A DNA stretch of 60,000 bases. It comes from Lineus longissimus (lineage: Eukaryota > Nemertea > Pilidiophora > Heteronemertea > Lineidae). Under the pieces are notes generated by a model. That model worked only from the letters and a program-made list of their open reading frames with translations. It searched no databases and had not been told where the DNA came from. The DNA is taken from assembly GCF_910592395.1 (NCBI RefSeq), contig NC_088308.1:7085001-7145000 (forward strand), written 5' to 3'. The translations under genes were made by a program, and so were the position numbers. Below are positions 1 to 13,900 of this stretch, in pieces (position 1 is the first letter of the stretch; each line of letters opens with the position of its first letter).

Positions 1-12
1 GGTTCTACTGTA
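1..12 (+). mobile_element. Pogo-like MITE, end fragment at the window edge
   Basis: GGTTCTACTGTA is the terminal repeat of the family described for 55877-56060. The rest lies outside the window. Confidence 0.45.
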
Positions 13-360
13 TTTAACTTTGCCCTAAGCTTAAACCCCCATTACAATCCTTTGGTTCAAAGGAAACTCTGAATGCACCTTGGGCTAAATTTGCCTCTTT
101 CCTGATTGGAGTCTTACACAGCAGCTGTGTGGCCTAATACTCCTGTTGACTTTATCGAGTTGACCTGAGTCATCCAAAACAATGTTGTGTCACAGTTGCA
201 GTGTCCTATTATGTTAAGAGAACTGGCCGCATTGCCCTTCATGTTAAACATTACAAAGAGCGCATTTAACCTCCACCGATCATATATAATGACTGCATCG
301 AAGGTGATAATTATTTGAAGGTGAAGCTCTCAAGAGTATGCAGCAGTCATGAATAAAGGG

Positions 361-426
361 TTAAAGTGAAAAGGGATAGGGGTCAATAAACGCCCTAACC
401 TTGGATTTCGGCACACGAGGCCCGGT
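361..426 (-). CDS. ttyh: Candidate ttyh exon 15 (last coding exon)
   Basis: The acceptor is ATCTCTTTCAG|ACC, phase 0 from exon 14. It reads TGPRVPKSKVRAFIDPYPF, then SL and TAA. The long form would end here at about residue 576. There is no AATAAA on the minus strand between this stop and the window edge, so the 3' end of the transcript lies further left if the exon is real. Confidence 0.45.
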   Translation of the reverse strand, partial: TGPRVPKSKVRAFIDPYPFSL

Positions 427-3017
427 CTGAAAGAGATGATAGTTCAATCTTAGGAAACGGACAGAAACTAACTAATTCTAGCTGACCCTCCCCCACACGG
501 TTAAGTTGTCTTGACACCCTTTGTTAGTTTCCTCATGAATTCTGGATGGAATGAAGTTCGGGATCTTTTATCAGGGGAAAAGGATTCTACTCTTTGATGT
601 ACTGACTGTCTCATGTCTCTACAGAACCATTCCTTAATCCACTACCACACCACAGGGTTTAAGGGCATACACAGGGTACATCCTGTGTATCTAATGACAG
701 TGTGTGGGTTACACCTAGATTGGCAACAAGATCGGACTGGCACTAAGAGGGACACTGCACATACATTATAAGTTAGAGAACACACTTTTCCCATTTACCA
801 GACAGTTACTCGATTATCAATGCATGCACGGGGTGATTTCATATTGGTTTCTTTCTCTTCAAACTCAACTTACATTATTCTGAATTCTCATTGTTCCGTC
901 AGATAGGTCGATATCGTCAATATGGAGGTCCTCGGTGTCGTTTACTAGTAGATTACAACTATCTGAGGACTTAGAAGGAACCAGAGAGATAAACACAAGA
1001 AGCGTTCCGATTGGAGGATTTCCATTGAACATGGTGTAATTGACCAATCAGGGAGTACGTTACAGATGAACAGGATGCTGGCAAGCCAGGCAGGCTGGTT
1101 GTACTTTCCCTTTAAATATCACAACAGACACCATACACAAGGAAAGGGGAAAAGTCAGGGAAATATTTGATATTTTACTCACAAGTTTGAATATGAAAGT
1201 GGAATCTTATACCACCGGTATTGATCACAAAAGGAGAAAGCTTTGAATTTCATATGTGGAATTTAAAATGGGATTGGTAAAATTTTCAAAAGAACTAAAA
1301 TCCTTAAAGGAAATCAAATTAAAAATTGGAAACCACTAAAGAATCTAGCTACACATTAAGTTTGTCTGAGGACAAATTAACTGAAAATCAAGCAACAGTA
1401 GGGACAACAGGGACAAAATCGACTTCAGAAAAAAAGGAAAATGACGAAAACTTTGGGCACATTAAAGTGTTCTGAGGCGGACTATAGCAAATGTATACCT
1501 GTGAGTCTTTGTCTTCAAACTGTCCACGATATGCAAGAGAAATGATAAAAATAAATGCATCAAACGATTGATAACTATGTAAAAGCTTACAGGACTGAGG
1601 GGTAATGGGTATTTTGTTTGAGTTGGAATTTTCATGGAGAAATATCAGACCAGAAAATTGGTTGTACCAATAGAAAGCTGACCTCAATTGGTTTGAAATG
1701 AGCACCCACAATGTAGGGTGATTTTTCAATTCTTTCAGTTTTTTTATTTGCATCACTTTTTCTGTACAGATATAAAGAAGCCCTCAGTACTCATTTGACA
1801 AACCTGATAATCTATAAAATCGTGCATTGAAACAAAATTATCACAAATTTTTCCACCAATACTATTATATGTTCACAAAAATGTTTACAAATTGTTAGGC
1901 AGGGAAAGCATCAGGGGGAGCTGTGAAATATTCTACAACAATGAAATGGCCAGGGCCATTGTGCTCACCTCATGTGGAGGAAAGATGGATAAAGAGCATG
2001 GTCTTGTGTCATGTAGTGTTAGGTTTGATGTAGGTCCAAGCAATTACAATTTCCCCAAAATGGCCAATTTACAGTACATTCGACCTCTGTGACCTTGAAA
2101 AGTAGGTCAAATCAAAGAAGACCCGGGTGACACATTGAATGGTTGTTAGAATTAGATGTACCTATGATATAAAATTGGTGCCAATCGGGCAAGTCATTAC
2201 TAGGAATAATGGCATTTTGAAGAATTTAGGATTTGGCCCCCTCCCTGGAGGCCAAACGGCAAATCAGATCGCACCAAACTTCGGTACCTGAGATCACCTG
2301 ACCAAGGGGTACATGTGTACTTAATTTGTGATCAATAGTCATTGCAGTTAAGAAACGTGCCATTGTTACGGCCTGACGGCGAATTTACGCCATTTGACCT
2401 CTGTGACCTTGACAAGAAGGTCAAATTAAAAACCTGTGTGACATATACTGTATGGTGGTTAGATGTACCCATGATATCAAATTGGTGGCAATCGGGCAAG
2501 AAGTTAAGGAATAATCACATTTTTAAGGTTTTTGGATTTTGCCCCCTGGTGGTCAAGTGGTGAATCATATTGGACCAAACTTCGGTCCCTGAGATCAGCT
2601 GACTAAGGGGTAAATGTGTACCAAATTTGGTATCAATAGTCATTGCAGTTTAGAAACGTGCCATCGTTACATCCTAACGGCCAATTTACACCATTTGACC
2701 TCTGTGACCTTGAAAAGGAGGTCAAATCAAAAACCCGGAGGATATATGATGCACCTTTGCTAGAAGTACCTACCATATTTTTTTCAAAATTTCCTGACTA
2801 CTATTGAGGGAGATATTGCATATTTTCACTTTTAACGTTTGGCCCCCTGGTGGCCAAACCATGAAACGAATCGGACCGAAACTTGGTCTCCCAGGTGTCA
2901 TTACATAAGGGTACATGTGTACCAAGTTTCAACTCAATAGCTCTAACAGTTACGAAACGTGCCCTGCTAACGGACGACGGACGACGACGACGACGACGAC
3001 GACGCCGACGACGACGC

Positions 3018-3050
<33 letters not shown>

Positions 3051-4914
3051 ACGACGGACGCCACGGTATGGGATAAGCTCACCTCTGCTAAGAGGTGAGC
3101 TAAAGAGCTGAAACAAAATACGTGGTATTTTTTATCTGATCTACATATAAACCTCATCTCTTCAAGGGAAGTGAAGGTCAGTCAAAAGGATGTATCAAAA
3201 GAAAGGCTGGGGAATAACTTTGCAGTGACAATATTTTGATAATCTTAACTTTTGACACACCCAGTACATCTCTTAAAATAATAGTGACTTACCCAACTCT
3301 TACTTTGAGTTTAGTACAATAACTAATGTGTGATATGCAAATTAGATGTCATTTTTCACAATGCTGCCCAAAGCTAAGGGACAAGACAATATCAGAAACA
3401 GCAACTAAGCAACTTTTTATAGACATTCAGCAGGCTCACAGCACAAGAAATCAATGAGTTTTAAGCAGAGCTAGCTCAGGGGTCCAGAAAAATCTACATC
3501 CCACAAGCAATATCTCCCATTTCCTCATTATTACACAACAAACATGGGGAAGTGAAACTATGAATTGTGGGTTAGGAGTGCATATATTAAATTGCAGGGT
3601 ATTTCCAGAGGGTCGGAAGGGGTGTTTGCAGGGTTTCAGGGGTGTTTGCAGGGTTGCAGGGATGTTTGCAGTCACCTGCTCTGTGGTGAGGTTATACAGC
3701 CAAAAACAGATAGATTTGATCAGAACTTCAGTTGGCTATCACAAGGTCAAGGTTAAAGTATCTTGGCTCATTTAGGGTTCATCTGAATTGTGTTAAATTT
3801 ACACCTTGAAGCTCCAAGATGGGTGAAGGAAGCCATTCGGATTGAGTTATCTAGGCAATATTGGGTACTGTCTAAATGAAATGGCCAGGGCCATTGTGCT
3901 CACCTCATGTGGAGGAAAGATGGATAAAGAGCATGGTATTGTGTCATGTAGTGTTAGGTTTGATGTAGGTCCAAGCAATTACAATTTCCCCAAAATGGCC
4001 AATTTACAGTACATTCGACCTCTGTGACCTTGAAAAGTAGGTCAAATCAAAGAAGACCCGGGTGACACATTGAATGGTTGTTAGAATTAGATGTACCTAT
4101 GATATAAAATTGGTGCCAATCGGGCAAGTCATTACAAGGAATAATGGCATTTTGAAGAATTTAGGAGTTGGCCCCCTCCCTGGAGGCCAAACGGCAAATC
4201 AGATCGCACCAAACTTCGGTACCTAAGATCACCTGACCAAGGGGTACATGTGTACTTAATTTGTGATCAATAGTCATTGCAGTTAAGAAACGTGCCATAG
4301 TTACGGCCTGACAGCGAATTTACGCCATTTGACCTCTGTGACCTTGACAAGAAGGTCAAATTAAAAACCTGTGTGACATATACTGTATGGTGGTTAGATG
4401 TACCCATGATATCAAATTGGTGGCAATCGGGCAAGAAGTTAAGGAATAATCACATTTTTAAGGTTTTTGGATTTTGCCCCCTGGTGTTCAAGTGGTGAAT
4501 CATATTGGACCAAACTTCGGTCCCTGAGATCACCTGACTAAGGGGTAAATGTGTACCAAATTTGGTATCAATAGTCATTGCAGTTTAGAAACGTGCCATC
4601 GTTACATCCTAACGGCCAATTTACACCATTTGACCTCTGTGACCTTGAAAAGGAGGTCAAATCAAAAACCCGGAGGATATATGATGCACCTTTGCTAGAA
4701 GTACCTACCATATTTTTTTCAAAATTTCCCGACTACTATTAAGGGAGATATTGCATATTTTCACTTTTAACGTTTGGCCCCCTGGTGGCCAAACCATGAA
4801 ACGAATCGGACCGAAACTTGGTCTCCACGGTGTCATTACATAAGGGTACATGTGTACCAAGTTTCAACTCAATAGCTCTAACAGTTACGAAACGTGCCCT
4901 GCTAACGGACGACG

Positions 4915-4955
<41 letters not shown>

Positions 4956-7900
4956 ACGACGGACGCCACGGTATGGGATAAGCTCACCTCTGCTAAGAGG
5001 TGAGCTAAAAAGAAAGAGCGAAATTCACTCTTAAAGAGCTAATTTAGTGATTGCTCTTTCTCTAAGAGCGGAAAGCACAGAAGAGCGAAATTTATGAACG
5101 TGTAAAATATTGTTTACATTCTGCTGTAATTATTTTCAGTTCGTTATTAGTTTCAACACACCTGCAAGTGTTAAGTTCATCATTGCAATAGTTTTATAAT
5201 CACCAAAGGGGAAGATTATCTAATCCAAGTTTCGCTCTTCGCTTGTCTCAAAGAGCGATCACTGAATAAGATCTTTATGAGCGAATTTCGCTCTTTCTTT
5301 TTAAGAGAGTAACGAACCGTAACGGTGACGTAATGAGAGTAAATAGTGTCAACTTACCGCTGGTGGTGGGGTCTGTCTCCCTTGCAGGGGAAGATGCTCC
5401 GGCCCGGTGTGCCGCGTTGAACCGGGCATCCGCAGGGAGGGAGGAGAGAACCGACCGCCACTAAAGAACAAATACACATGAATCAAATTAGGACATCGAG
5501 AATCGGAAATAAACAGTATTCGAGAGAAAATGGCAACTTAATACACATATATAGAAGTATATGAAGGAGTAACAATTACAGTAGAACCTCGGTATCAAGA
5601 ACACCTTTAGGGTGAAAGAATGATGTCCTAATTGGGGAGCTGTCCTGATTAAAGTGAACCGAAATGAACATTGCCAGGCCAAATTCAATGTCATTGATTA
5701 TAGAGAGGGTGTCCTCCCAAAAGAGGTGTCTGCCAAGGAAGGTTCTACTGTATCAAATCTAATAGAATTCGATTATGTTGTTGAGCCAGGAAGTTTGTGT
5801 GTATCATCATCAATAAAGCATCTGATGACTTGGAGTCGGGTTACCTATAGGCAGGGTCCCTACTACACTTTAATGTAGATACTTCATGTATTGATATTAA
5901 AGAGTACACACTACAGACCTTTTTCCGAATCTGAAGGGCATACATTCAGCTGAGTTTGAATAATATTCCATTAACTTTCGAACTGGCTCGACAACATAAC
6001 AAGGCTAAAAAGATCTTGAAATCATCAGAAAATTAACAAAAGTTCATCTTCATCAAGAATTATTCAAAGGTTTAGTCATTAGGTGTCTAAGACAAACTTG
6101 TTTTTTCATTCTTACAAATGTTACGACAACCTATCTAGCTCAAACAACAAAATTGTTTTGATGTTTATTGTACTTCTAGGTTTAGCACATATCCTGGAAA
6201 AAAGACTCATTACAGAAACAATAAACAGTATGTCATGTGATACCAAGATGCTGCCTGCATGAAACAGATGCAATCTGGGTTAGTAAACCTAAACTACCAA
6301 CACATACAGCATTCTAAAATAACATGGAAAGGACTGCCCGCACATTCAAAATGTAATCAAAATTCACAATTCAAACAAGAAACTCATTTTATGTCAAGTT
6401 CAAGATTGCAGACTCCTAGTTCACTATTAAACATATATTACATATTGCTCTAACTGCACTAATATGGCATTACTGTAAACTGTGAAATATTCGTGAAGAT
6501 AAAAGTTGATGAATTTGTTCCTTTTCATTCGGCGGTTTGCGTTAGAGTTGCCATTGAGAATTTAATGTTTCTGTTAGCCTTGGAAATCATCAACTAAAAC
6601 AATCACGAATACTTCCTCGCCTAGAGTATAAGGCCTGTGTTCAGAATTACCAATTCACGAGCAAATGACATGCCAAAGACATAAAATCTGTCTTTTTATT
6701 GAATTCGGCTGAAAAATAAGTTGTCTGTGAGTGTTCTTGAATTATAGCTATTGCCTGACCACATTCCACGTCACAAACCGAATCAAGGAACCTTTTACTC
6801 CTAAAACTGCAATCAGTGGCGATTCCAAGTGGGATCTGCCACAAATCAAAGCAAGAGAAGGGAAGGAGAGGGCTAATGAACATCATGTGAAATCTTGAGA
6901 CCATCGGACGGTGTCACGTCACGTCATGCAATTAGCCAAAGAAATGTTAATTTCACAAGAACACCAGCTGAACATTTCATCACTGGCAATAATGCCGACA
7001 CTGGTCAAGCTTCACTCTGATTGCAGCAGTTCTTGATGTCACACCCACCGACTGCTAGGTTACATTTGATGGCAAATGTTGACTATGAGCCCTTTTAGAA
7101 TAGAAATTGATACCTCGCTGTTTGAGTTTGGTTGTCTCATCAAGACCATTCTGGCAGACCTCAAATATGTCTCGGGTTTTTGGCGGCATTTTCTGTCCAC
7201 CCCAGTGGTCTTGATTAGACAACAAGGGACCGCCAGCTCCACATTGATTGTTTTAAAAAAACAAAGACCAATGAGAGCTTCAAACATGGCGCATAACCAA
7301 ATATGTGAACAAAATGGCTGAGAACGCTTCTGATTCGTAGCCACAAAGACAATGATAATCATTTAAGGTGTCTCAATCAACACTCCCCAAAGAGCAATAA
7401 ACACATCCACTGATTAGTGGCCTACCTCATGCATCGATCAAAAAACTGCCTTAAATCAATTACCCAATTACCATCCACCAACCACAGTAATTAATGGATT
7501 GGGAGACTATGGCATTATCGACGACAATATCTCAACCATACGACACTAACCGCCTCATCAACAAGGATTGTGAATCGTGACATGAGAGTTCCTGAACGAT
7601 ATTGTCGCCATGACAACTTCATTAAAACCAGCCAAGTGAGAGATTAACGTGACAGAGAGAAATAGATGGGACATGTAACTCTGAATGAGCAGCGAAAATC
7701 CCAAGCGATGAAGCCAGATCCACTGAGTTGTAACTATACACTCCAAGCTGAGAGAATTAGCTTCACAACAGAATACACACCACTTTCATTTGAAATACAG
7801 TAGAACCTCTCAATTGAGAACATCATGGGCACTGAAAATGCTGTCCTCGATTACATGATCATGGTTCAAAATGTTCAATTTTGACAATGTGTTGACAATA

Positions 7901-10900
7901 CCAAGTTGTCCAACGGTCATGTTATGGTTAGGTCTTTGTTTCTTTTTCATAGTAATTAATCACCCGGTTTTAGAGTGATGAAACTAGAGTAGACCCTAAG
8001 TAAAGCAATGCATCAGTTTTAAATAATTATTGTGGTCAAACTACATGCACTAGTGTCTTTATGCCCCACTCTAAAATACGCTGAAATCAAGACACAACTC
8101 AGTTGGTGAGACTGAAATTATATCAAAACCCTGCTGTATTTGGTCAGCCAACATCCAAAATGCAATTGAGGTGCACTAACCTGGTTGGACCTTGAAAATG
8201 CACCAAAACTTCTGATGCACAAAACTACACAAACGTCTGTTGTGCACCAAAATGCACCAAAACCTGACAGTTTATCAATATGCACCAACTTTTTTCTGTA
8301 TATCAAAATGCACCAAACTGTCATGGCGTACCAAAAAGCACTTAATTGCAAATTATAACTGCAACAAAATAATGCAACAATAGCAAAAACATATAGTTCA
8401 TTACCAAAATAATACAAGCACTGTACCAAAAGTGAATCATTATCTATCAGCTCTGTTATTTGACCAAATAAGTTGGTGAATTAGAGCTGTAAACTGTTCA
8501 AAGTGATCTAGAAATGCTTAATATTTCTAAAAGTGAAAAACTAAATATTAAGGAAACTGATGAATAAACAATGCACAGGAACAAATTAGGTGCAGAAACA
8601 AAGCATTTTATGTAATTTGGCTTTGGTTAATGAAACTTTGAAAACCGTTTCGTTAAATAACCTCTACCTTCTGTCCTTCTCCTTAACAAGGGACCTATTC
8701 CAACCAGCCAGCCTGGCCGCCTTAAGCTTACATTCGTTATAAATACTAGCAACCCTTTTTTCAGGGGTGTCATCAGGATCAACACCAACTGCTGGGTGGC
8801 TGTCCTGCAGAACAAGTTTTGCAGGGGGCCTAGTTAGTCTGGTCACTCTAGGCCGTTTAGCCCAGGGGTTATACAGACTATTACTGGCTGCTGCCTCGAC
8901 ATCCCTTTCATCACAATTTAGCGGGGGCCTGGCGAGCCTGGCTGCTGCCTGGATGTCGAGCGGCTGAAGGTCTAAAGAACGAGTACTGCCAATCAGCTGT
9001 CGGTCTAAAGCCCTGGCATCAAAAGAAGCAGGTATTATTAGAGCGACTGTTGTGTTTTGCAGAATATGTAAATCTGCAAGACCTCAATCAAAATACAAGC
9101 TACTTGCACCTTGTTTAAAGCTCACACTAAAGATTGGTTTCCACTACAGAGGGAACCGCGGCCAAATGCGCGAATCCTTGGATTAATTTCAAAATGAGTT
9201 ATTGGCCCAGCCAGGCTCAGCAACTGAACTGACTACAAAGCCTGTGGAATGCAGGAAACCAATGCAGGTTCAAGCTGTAGTGGGACCCAAGGGGGGATAA
9301 CCAAGCATTCTACTTAGCAAGGGGGTTGGAGAAAAAGAGCTAATTTGGGCTTGTCGAAAGTGAAGTTAGAGGTCAACTATTTGGCTGCTGAAACTTAGTG
9401 AAGTCACATGCTTTTCAGTCAATATTTATGCATCGGCCACAGATGTGTGCTTGAACCAGAGTCTCATAAAAAGGCGCAGAGCAGGGTCCCAGATATTTGT
9501 GCATTTTGTATACTCTGCGCACTAGATATAACAAATACCGTGCTTTTCTACTTTCCAAGAGTTGAACCAAAATTAGAAAACGTCGCATGCTTTCAGAATG
9601 ATAGGTTATTAACGAAACTGGCACAGAACAAATTCATTAAGGGAATCATACGTTTATTTTCTTTATGTCAACATTGTATCCACAAGGGTTAAAATTGAGA
9701 CGGTAATCATTTCAATATTCTGCGCTGAATGTTGATTGCCGGTTCTAATCCCGAGGCACTCGGTACATTCTTAAACGGAGACGGGCAGAATAAATCTTAC
9801 TGCTTCCAACGGCAACCGTAGAATTTTCATTAGTGGCTCAGATCCCATAGGCAGGATCAATCACATAAACATATCTACAAACGTTGGAAGAAACTAGCGG
9901 GCAACGTGGATGGTGGAAACCGAAGTAAATACCAGTATTCTTTTTCTATGAAATGAAACTGTGTATCATACTGTTTGCTTTGAAGATAGAAATTTAGCAG
10001 AAATAAGGCACATGAAAATCTAGCAATAGGTTTAGGGCCAATCGGATTGAACATGTGAACAGTTTTATCTGTTAGTACTTCAAGCTTAACGCTGGGCTAA
10101 AGGTAAAACATGGCAAAAGGCAAGGCAAACCAAAACTTTCGAATTTGGTATGAGGTTAGCCATGTTCAGCTGTTAATCTCTGCTTGCAGTATTTCACTTT
10201 TTGAATGGCTGCCACTGAAAACCATTCCGGGAGGGAGGCCAACCAAACGTTCCAGTTAAAATGCTACTTACTCGAGTCCCCTAAGCCTATATTGACTGAA
10301 AAGCATATGGCAAAGTTTAGCTGGGTTTTGCAGAAGAAAAAGATGGGAATTCCACTAAATTCATATTTTCAGACATTGTTATTATGTGACTATTTTTAAC
10401 TAAGATTTGTTTCAAACATTCTGGAGAAACAGATAGATAGAGAATAGGTATAAACTAGAGTTGACAAAATGCAATTGTTAGTGAAATCTTTTGCAAAGCA
10501 GATGTCAAGAATAACACCTGAATAAGACACATTGGTAACAACTAAACATTATGCTTCCAAGGCTTTAAATGGGGCCATAATCTACTGAAAATATGAATTC
10601 ATGATTTAGCAGATCCCAAGGCCATCAGCATCCTATAAAAGAGCAGTGTCCTCCACACCATCCACCAGAAAGGAATATTCCCCGGAGCTACTCATGGTTA
10701 TGGATACTCCTACCCTTGGAATACTCCTGTGTGTGTGCGTGCGAGTGTCGGGGGGGGGGGGGGGGGGGGGGAGGTTAAGTGTTAACCCCTGATTGGTGCA
10801 TACCATCCCCTTTGTCACCCAATGACTTCAAACAACAAAACTATCAGTAATCAACTGCTTCAGTTGATTGCAAGGTATCAATTTTCACCACCATTGTGTC

Positions 10901-13900
10901 AACTAGAAATATGCTGTCCCATTTTGTTTGGACCATCCTGTAAAATCCCCACATTTCATTAAGTGCGGCACAAACAAGCAATTTTTGTTGCTGCAACCTA
11001 GCTGCGATTGTCATCGCTGCACTGTGCAACATATAGATCTTTTGTCTGCAGGTAAAACCGGCAATTACCTGGTTTGATATTGATAGCAGGTCGCTGCAAT
11101 CACTGATTTTTGTCGCAGTCACGTGCAAGGACTACCGCAAACATGAGATTTTAGTCGCCATGTGATCATGATCCCAGGTTGCAGCAATTCAAATCCCTCA
11201 TTTGTGAAATGCTTCATTCTAAGACCTATACACCACAACCAGAAAATGCCGAACGCCTCCAAATTGACCCATGAATGTGTGGAGAACACTGCATGTGAAA
11301 CTCGAGAGACCAACCTTATGCCGCTACGGTGTAAAGGAAACGTATTGGTCGTCCTGTAACGTACAGGGTAGATTGGGAGTCAGTGCGATGAAATGAAACG
11401 AAATATTCACAATACACTATAACGTCCCGAATCAACATTTGAAGCACAGCACGGTTTAGTACAATAGAACCTCTCAATTAAGGACACCCTTGGGACTGAC
11501 AAGTGCTGTCCGTAATAGAGAGGTGTCCTAATTGGAGAGGTCAAATTGAATGGAAACTACCACTTTGGGACCAAAAGTAGAGTCCTTAATCGAGTGGTTG
11601 TCCTTAATAGAGAGGTGTCCTCTAACAAAGGTTTCATTGCAGTATGAAATGGAGCAGTTTGTGGAATTTAAATTCATAGAAAGTGTAATCATCCAGAAAC
11701 TGATACCACATTCAAAACATATCCAATCGAAGTATTTCATCAAATTTTTGAATGGGGTAAACTCGCCCTGAAATGCTTCAAATGATGTTAGAGCCATTCT
11801 CACAAAGCTAAAAGGAGCTCAAACAAAATATTTGCAAATGTGTGCTGGAAAATAAAGTACAAGTAGCATGACATTAACTGAAAATAATGTGAAGCTGTTT
11901 TATAACAATGGTGTTTGGTTTTAAGACAAAATACATTTGAACAGGGGCAGACATCTGGAGTTGCTGAAGCAAAAAGTAATGTTAAGAAAGGGAAGAAAAC
12001 CTAGGGAATGATACTGAGAGGATAATCGTTTGTTGAAAATAATGTGTTAATCAGCAGCAAAAGTAACAGAAAAATTTAGATTATCTTGCTTTTGAGTGAA
12101 CCTTATCATGCATGTGACAGAGTGTACAATCATGGTCATGTGTGCAACTGTAGAATGCAAACATGGTTATGCCCGGTATTTTAAAGCGAAAGTCATTCAT
12201 AAACTTGGGGCAGTCTTTAATAAGGTGATTTGAAATTTTTAAATGCGTTCACCTTAAAGTGAGAGAAACAACTGACCCATATCGAAACAGTATGAAAGTT
12301 AACTTCAACTGTCTTATAAACAAGAGAAAAAACATTGTTCCAACCCCCAGTGAAAAGAATAAGCTGTAAGTAGTATATGGGCGACTACAGGACCACTGCA
12401 CTGGGTGAACCTACTTTTCTGTCTGATATGACCTTCATATGACATGACCTTGACAAACTTTCAAATTTATAGCCACCAAAATATCACTTAGTTCACCACC
12501 ACCACACCTAAAAGTAAACTATTCGTCTATAGTTCATATGTACATTAACTACGAGAATTTGGATCACCTTAAAGTGAGAGAAAAAACTGACCCATACCCA
12601 AACAGCATGAAAGTTAACTTCACTTGTCTTATAAGCAAGAGGAAAAACTTTGTTCTAACCCTTTTACAGAGGGTAAACACCAGTGAAAAGAATAAGCTAA
12701 GTAGTATACGGGTGACTACAGGACCACTGCACTGAGTGAACCTACTTTTTCTGTCTGACCTTCATATGACATGACCTTGACACACTTTCAAATTCATAGC
12801 CACCAAAATACCACTTAGCTCACCACCACCACACCAACAAGTAAACTATTCGTCTATAGTTCGTATTTAACTACGAGAATTTGGATCAAAGGAACAACAA
12901 GGGTTGATTAAAAGCATATAGAGTTATAGCCGCACCTGAAAGTGAAATGGTAGAAAATAGACAAATAATAAATAACCTGCAGAGCAGGCTAATCCAGCTT
13001 CTCATAACTATGCACATTTTTCTCCTCTTTGCACTTCCAGAGTAGTCGATAAAAGAAACAAACACAACATAGACTGTTAGCTCAAACTAGACAATGTTAG
13101 CAAAACGAACAGAAGACAGCAATAGCACTTTGATGGGCAGGTTCAAAATAGTTCTGGTTCTAAGTTTGGGCATTTTTCTTTCAAATCCTCCCCTCCCTCA
13201 CCCCAGCTACTTCTGAGCAGACTATCATCATTATCCATTAAGCACTTCTCAAACAGTAATTTCATATCGCTGTTCCCTGTGATGTAGCCATGGCATTATG
13301 ACAACTAGTTGCAGTTTTTAACTAATCGGCATTGACTTCTCAATCACAATCATCATCTTGTATTGGCTACGCCACATGCTGCAGCAATTAAATATGCTCG
13401 TTTGCAGAGCAATTTAGGTCATACACAAATTATATCACCATCGAAATATCTGGGATTTACTTTTCAAAGCTTTCCAAGTTCTTAATATGTGAGTTTCTTA
13501 GCCAATATGGATAATTTTCCCACCTTGTTCAATGGTCCTGTTACCATTTAAGTATATTCTGATACCCAAACAGCACTTGTTTTAGAGCAAAGAAAGCCAT
13601 GCAGGCATGAAAAGACTGTCACCATCAATAAAAGACCACACCCAATAATCAAACTGTTTTCTGACCACATGCTCATTCAACAGTACTTTGCAAGTCCACG
13701 ACTTACTTTTGGTGTTACAAACAAAAAAATGTTCTTGCTGCAACCTGTGATTTAGCTATGACAACATGATGATTGATTGCAATTCAACCAAATAGTGGCT
13801 GCATTCCAATTACAATTGTCATGTTGTCATGGCTAAATCTACGTTGCAGGTTGCAGCGTGTAGCAGTAACATAACAAACACCACCATGATTGACCAGACC

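Larger units (their letters stand above)
970..5357 (-). other. Intron 13 of the long form
   Basis: Mostly repeats: two GAC-array copies, the AAAGAGCG foldback element and a short G-rich tandem. The stretch 970-1940 and the spacer 3104-3875 hold no gene I can support. Confidence 0.4.

Noticed and set aside
2801-3157. Arginine-run open frames over the GAC array, both strands (also 4739-5003)
   Set aside because: They are translations of a trinucleotide array inside a repeat, with no start context or coding flanks.
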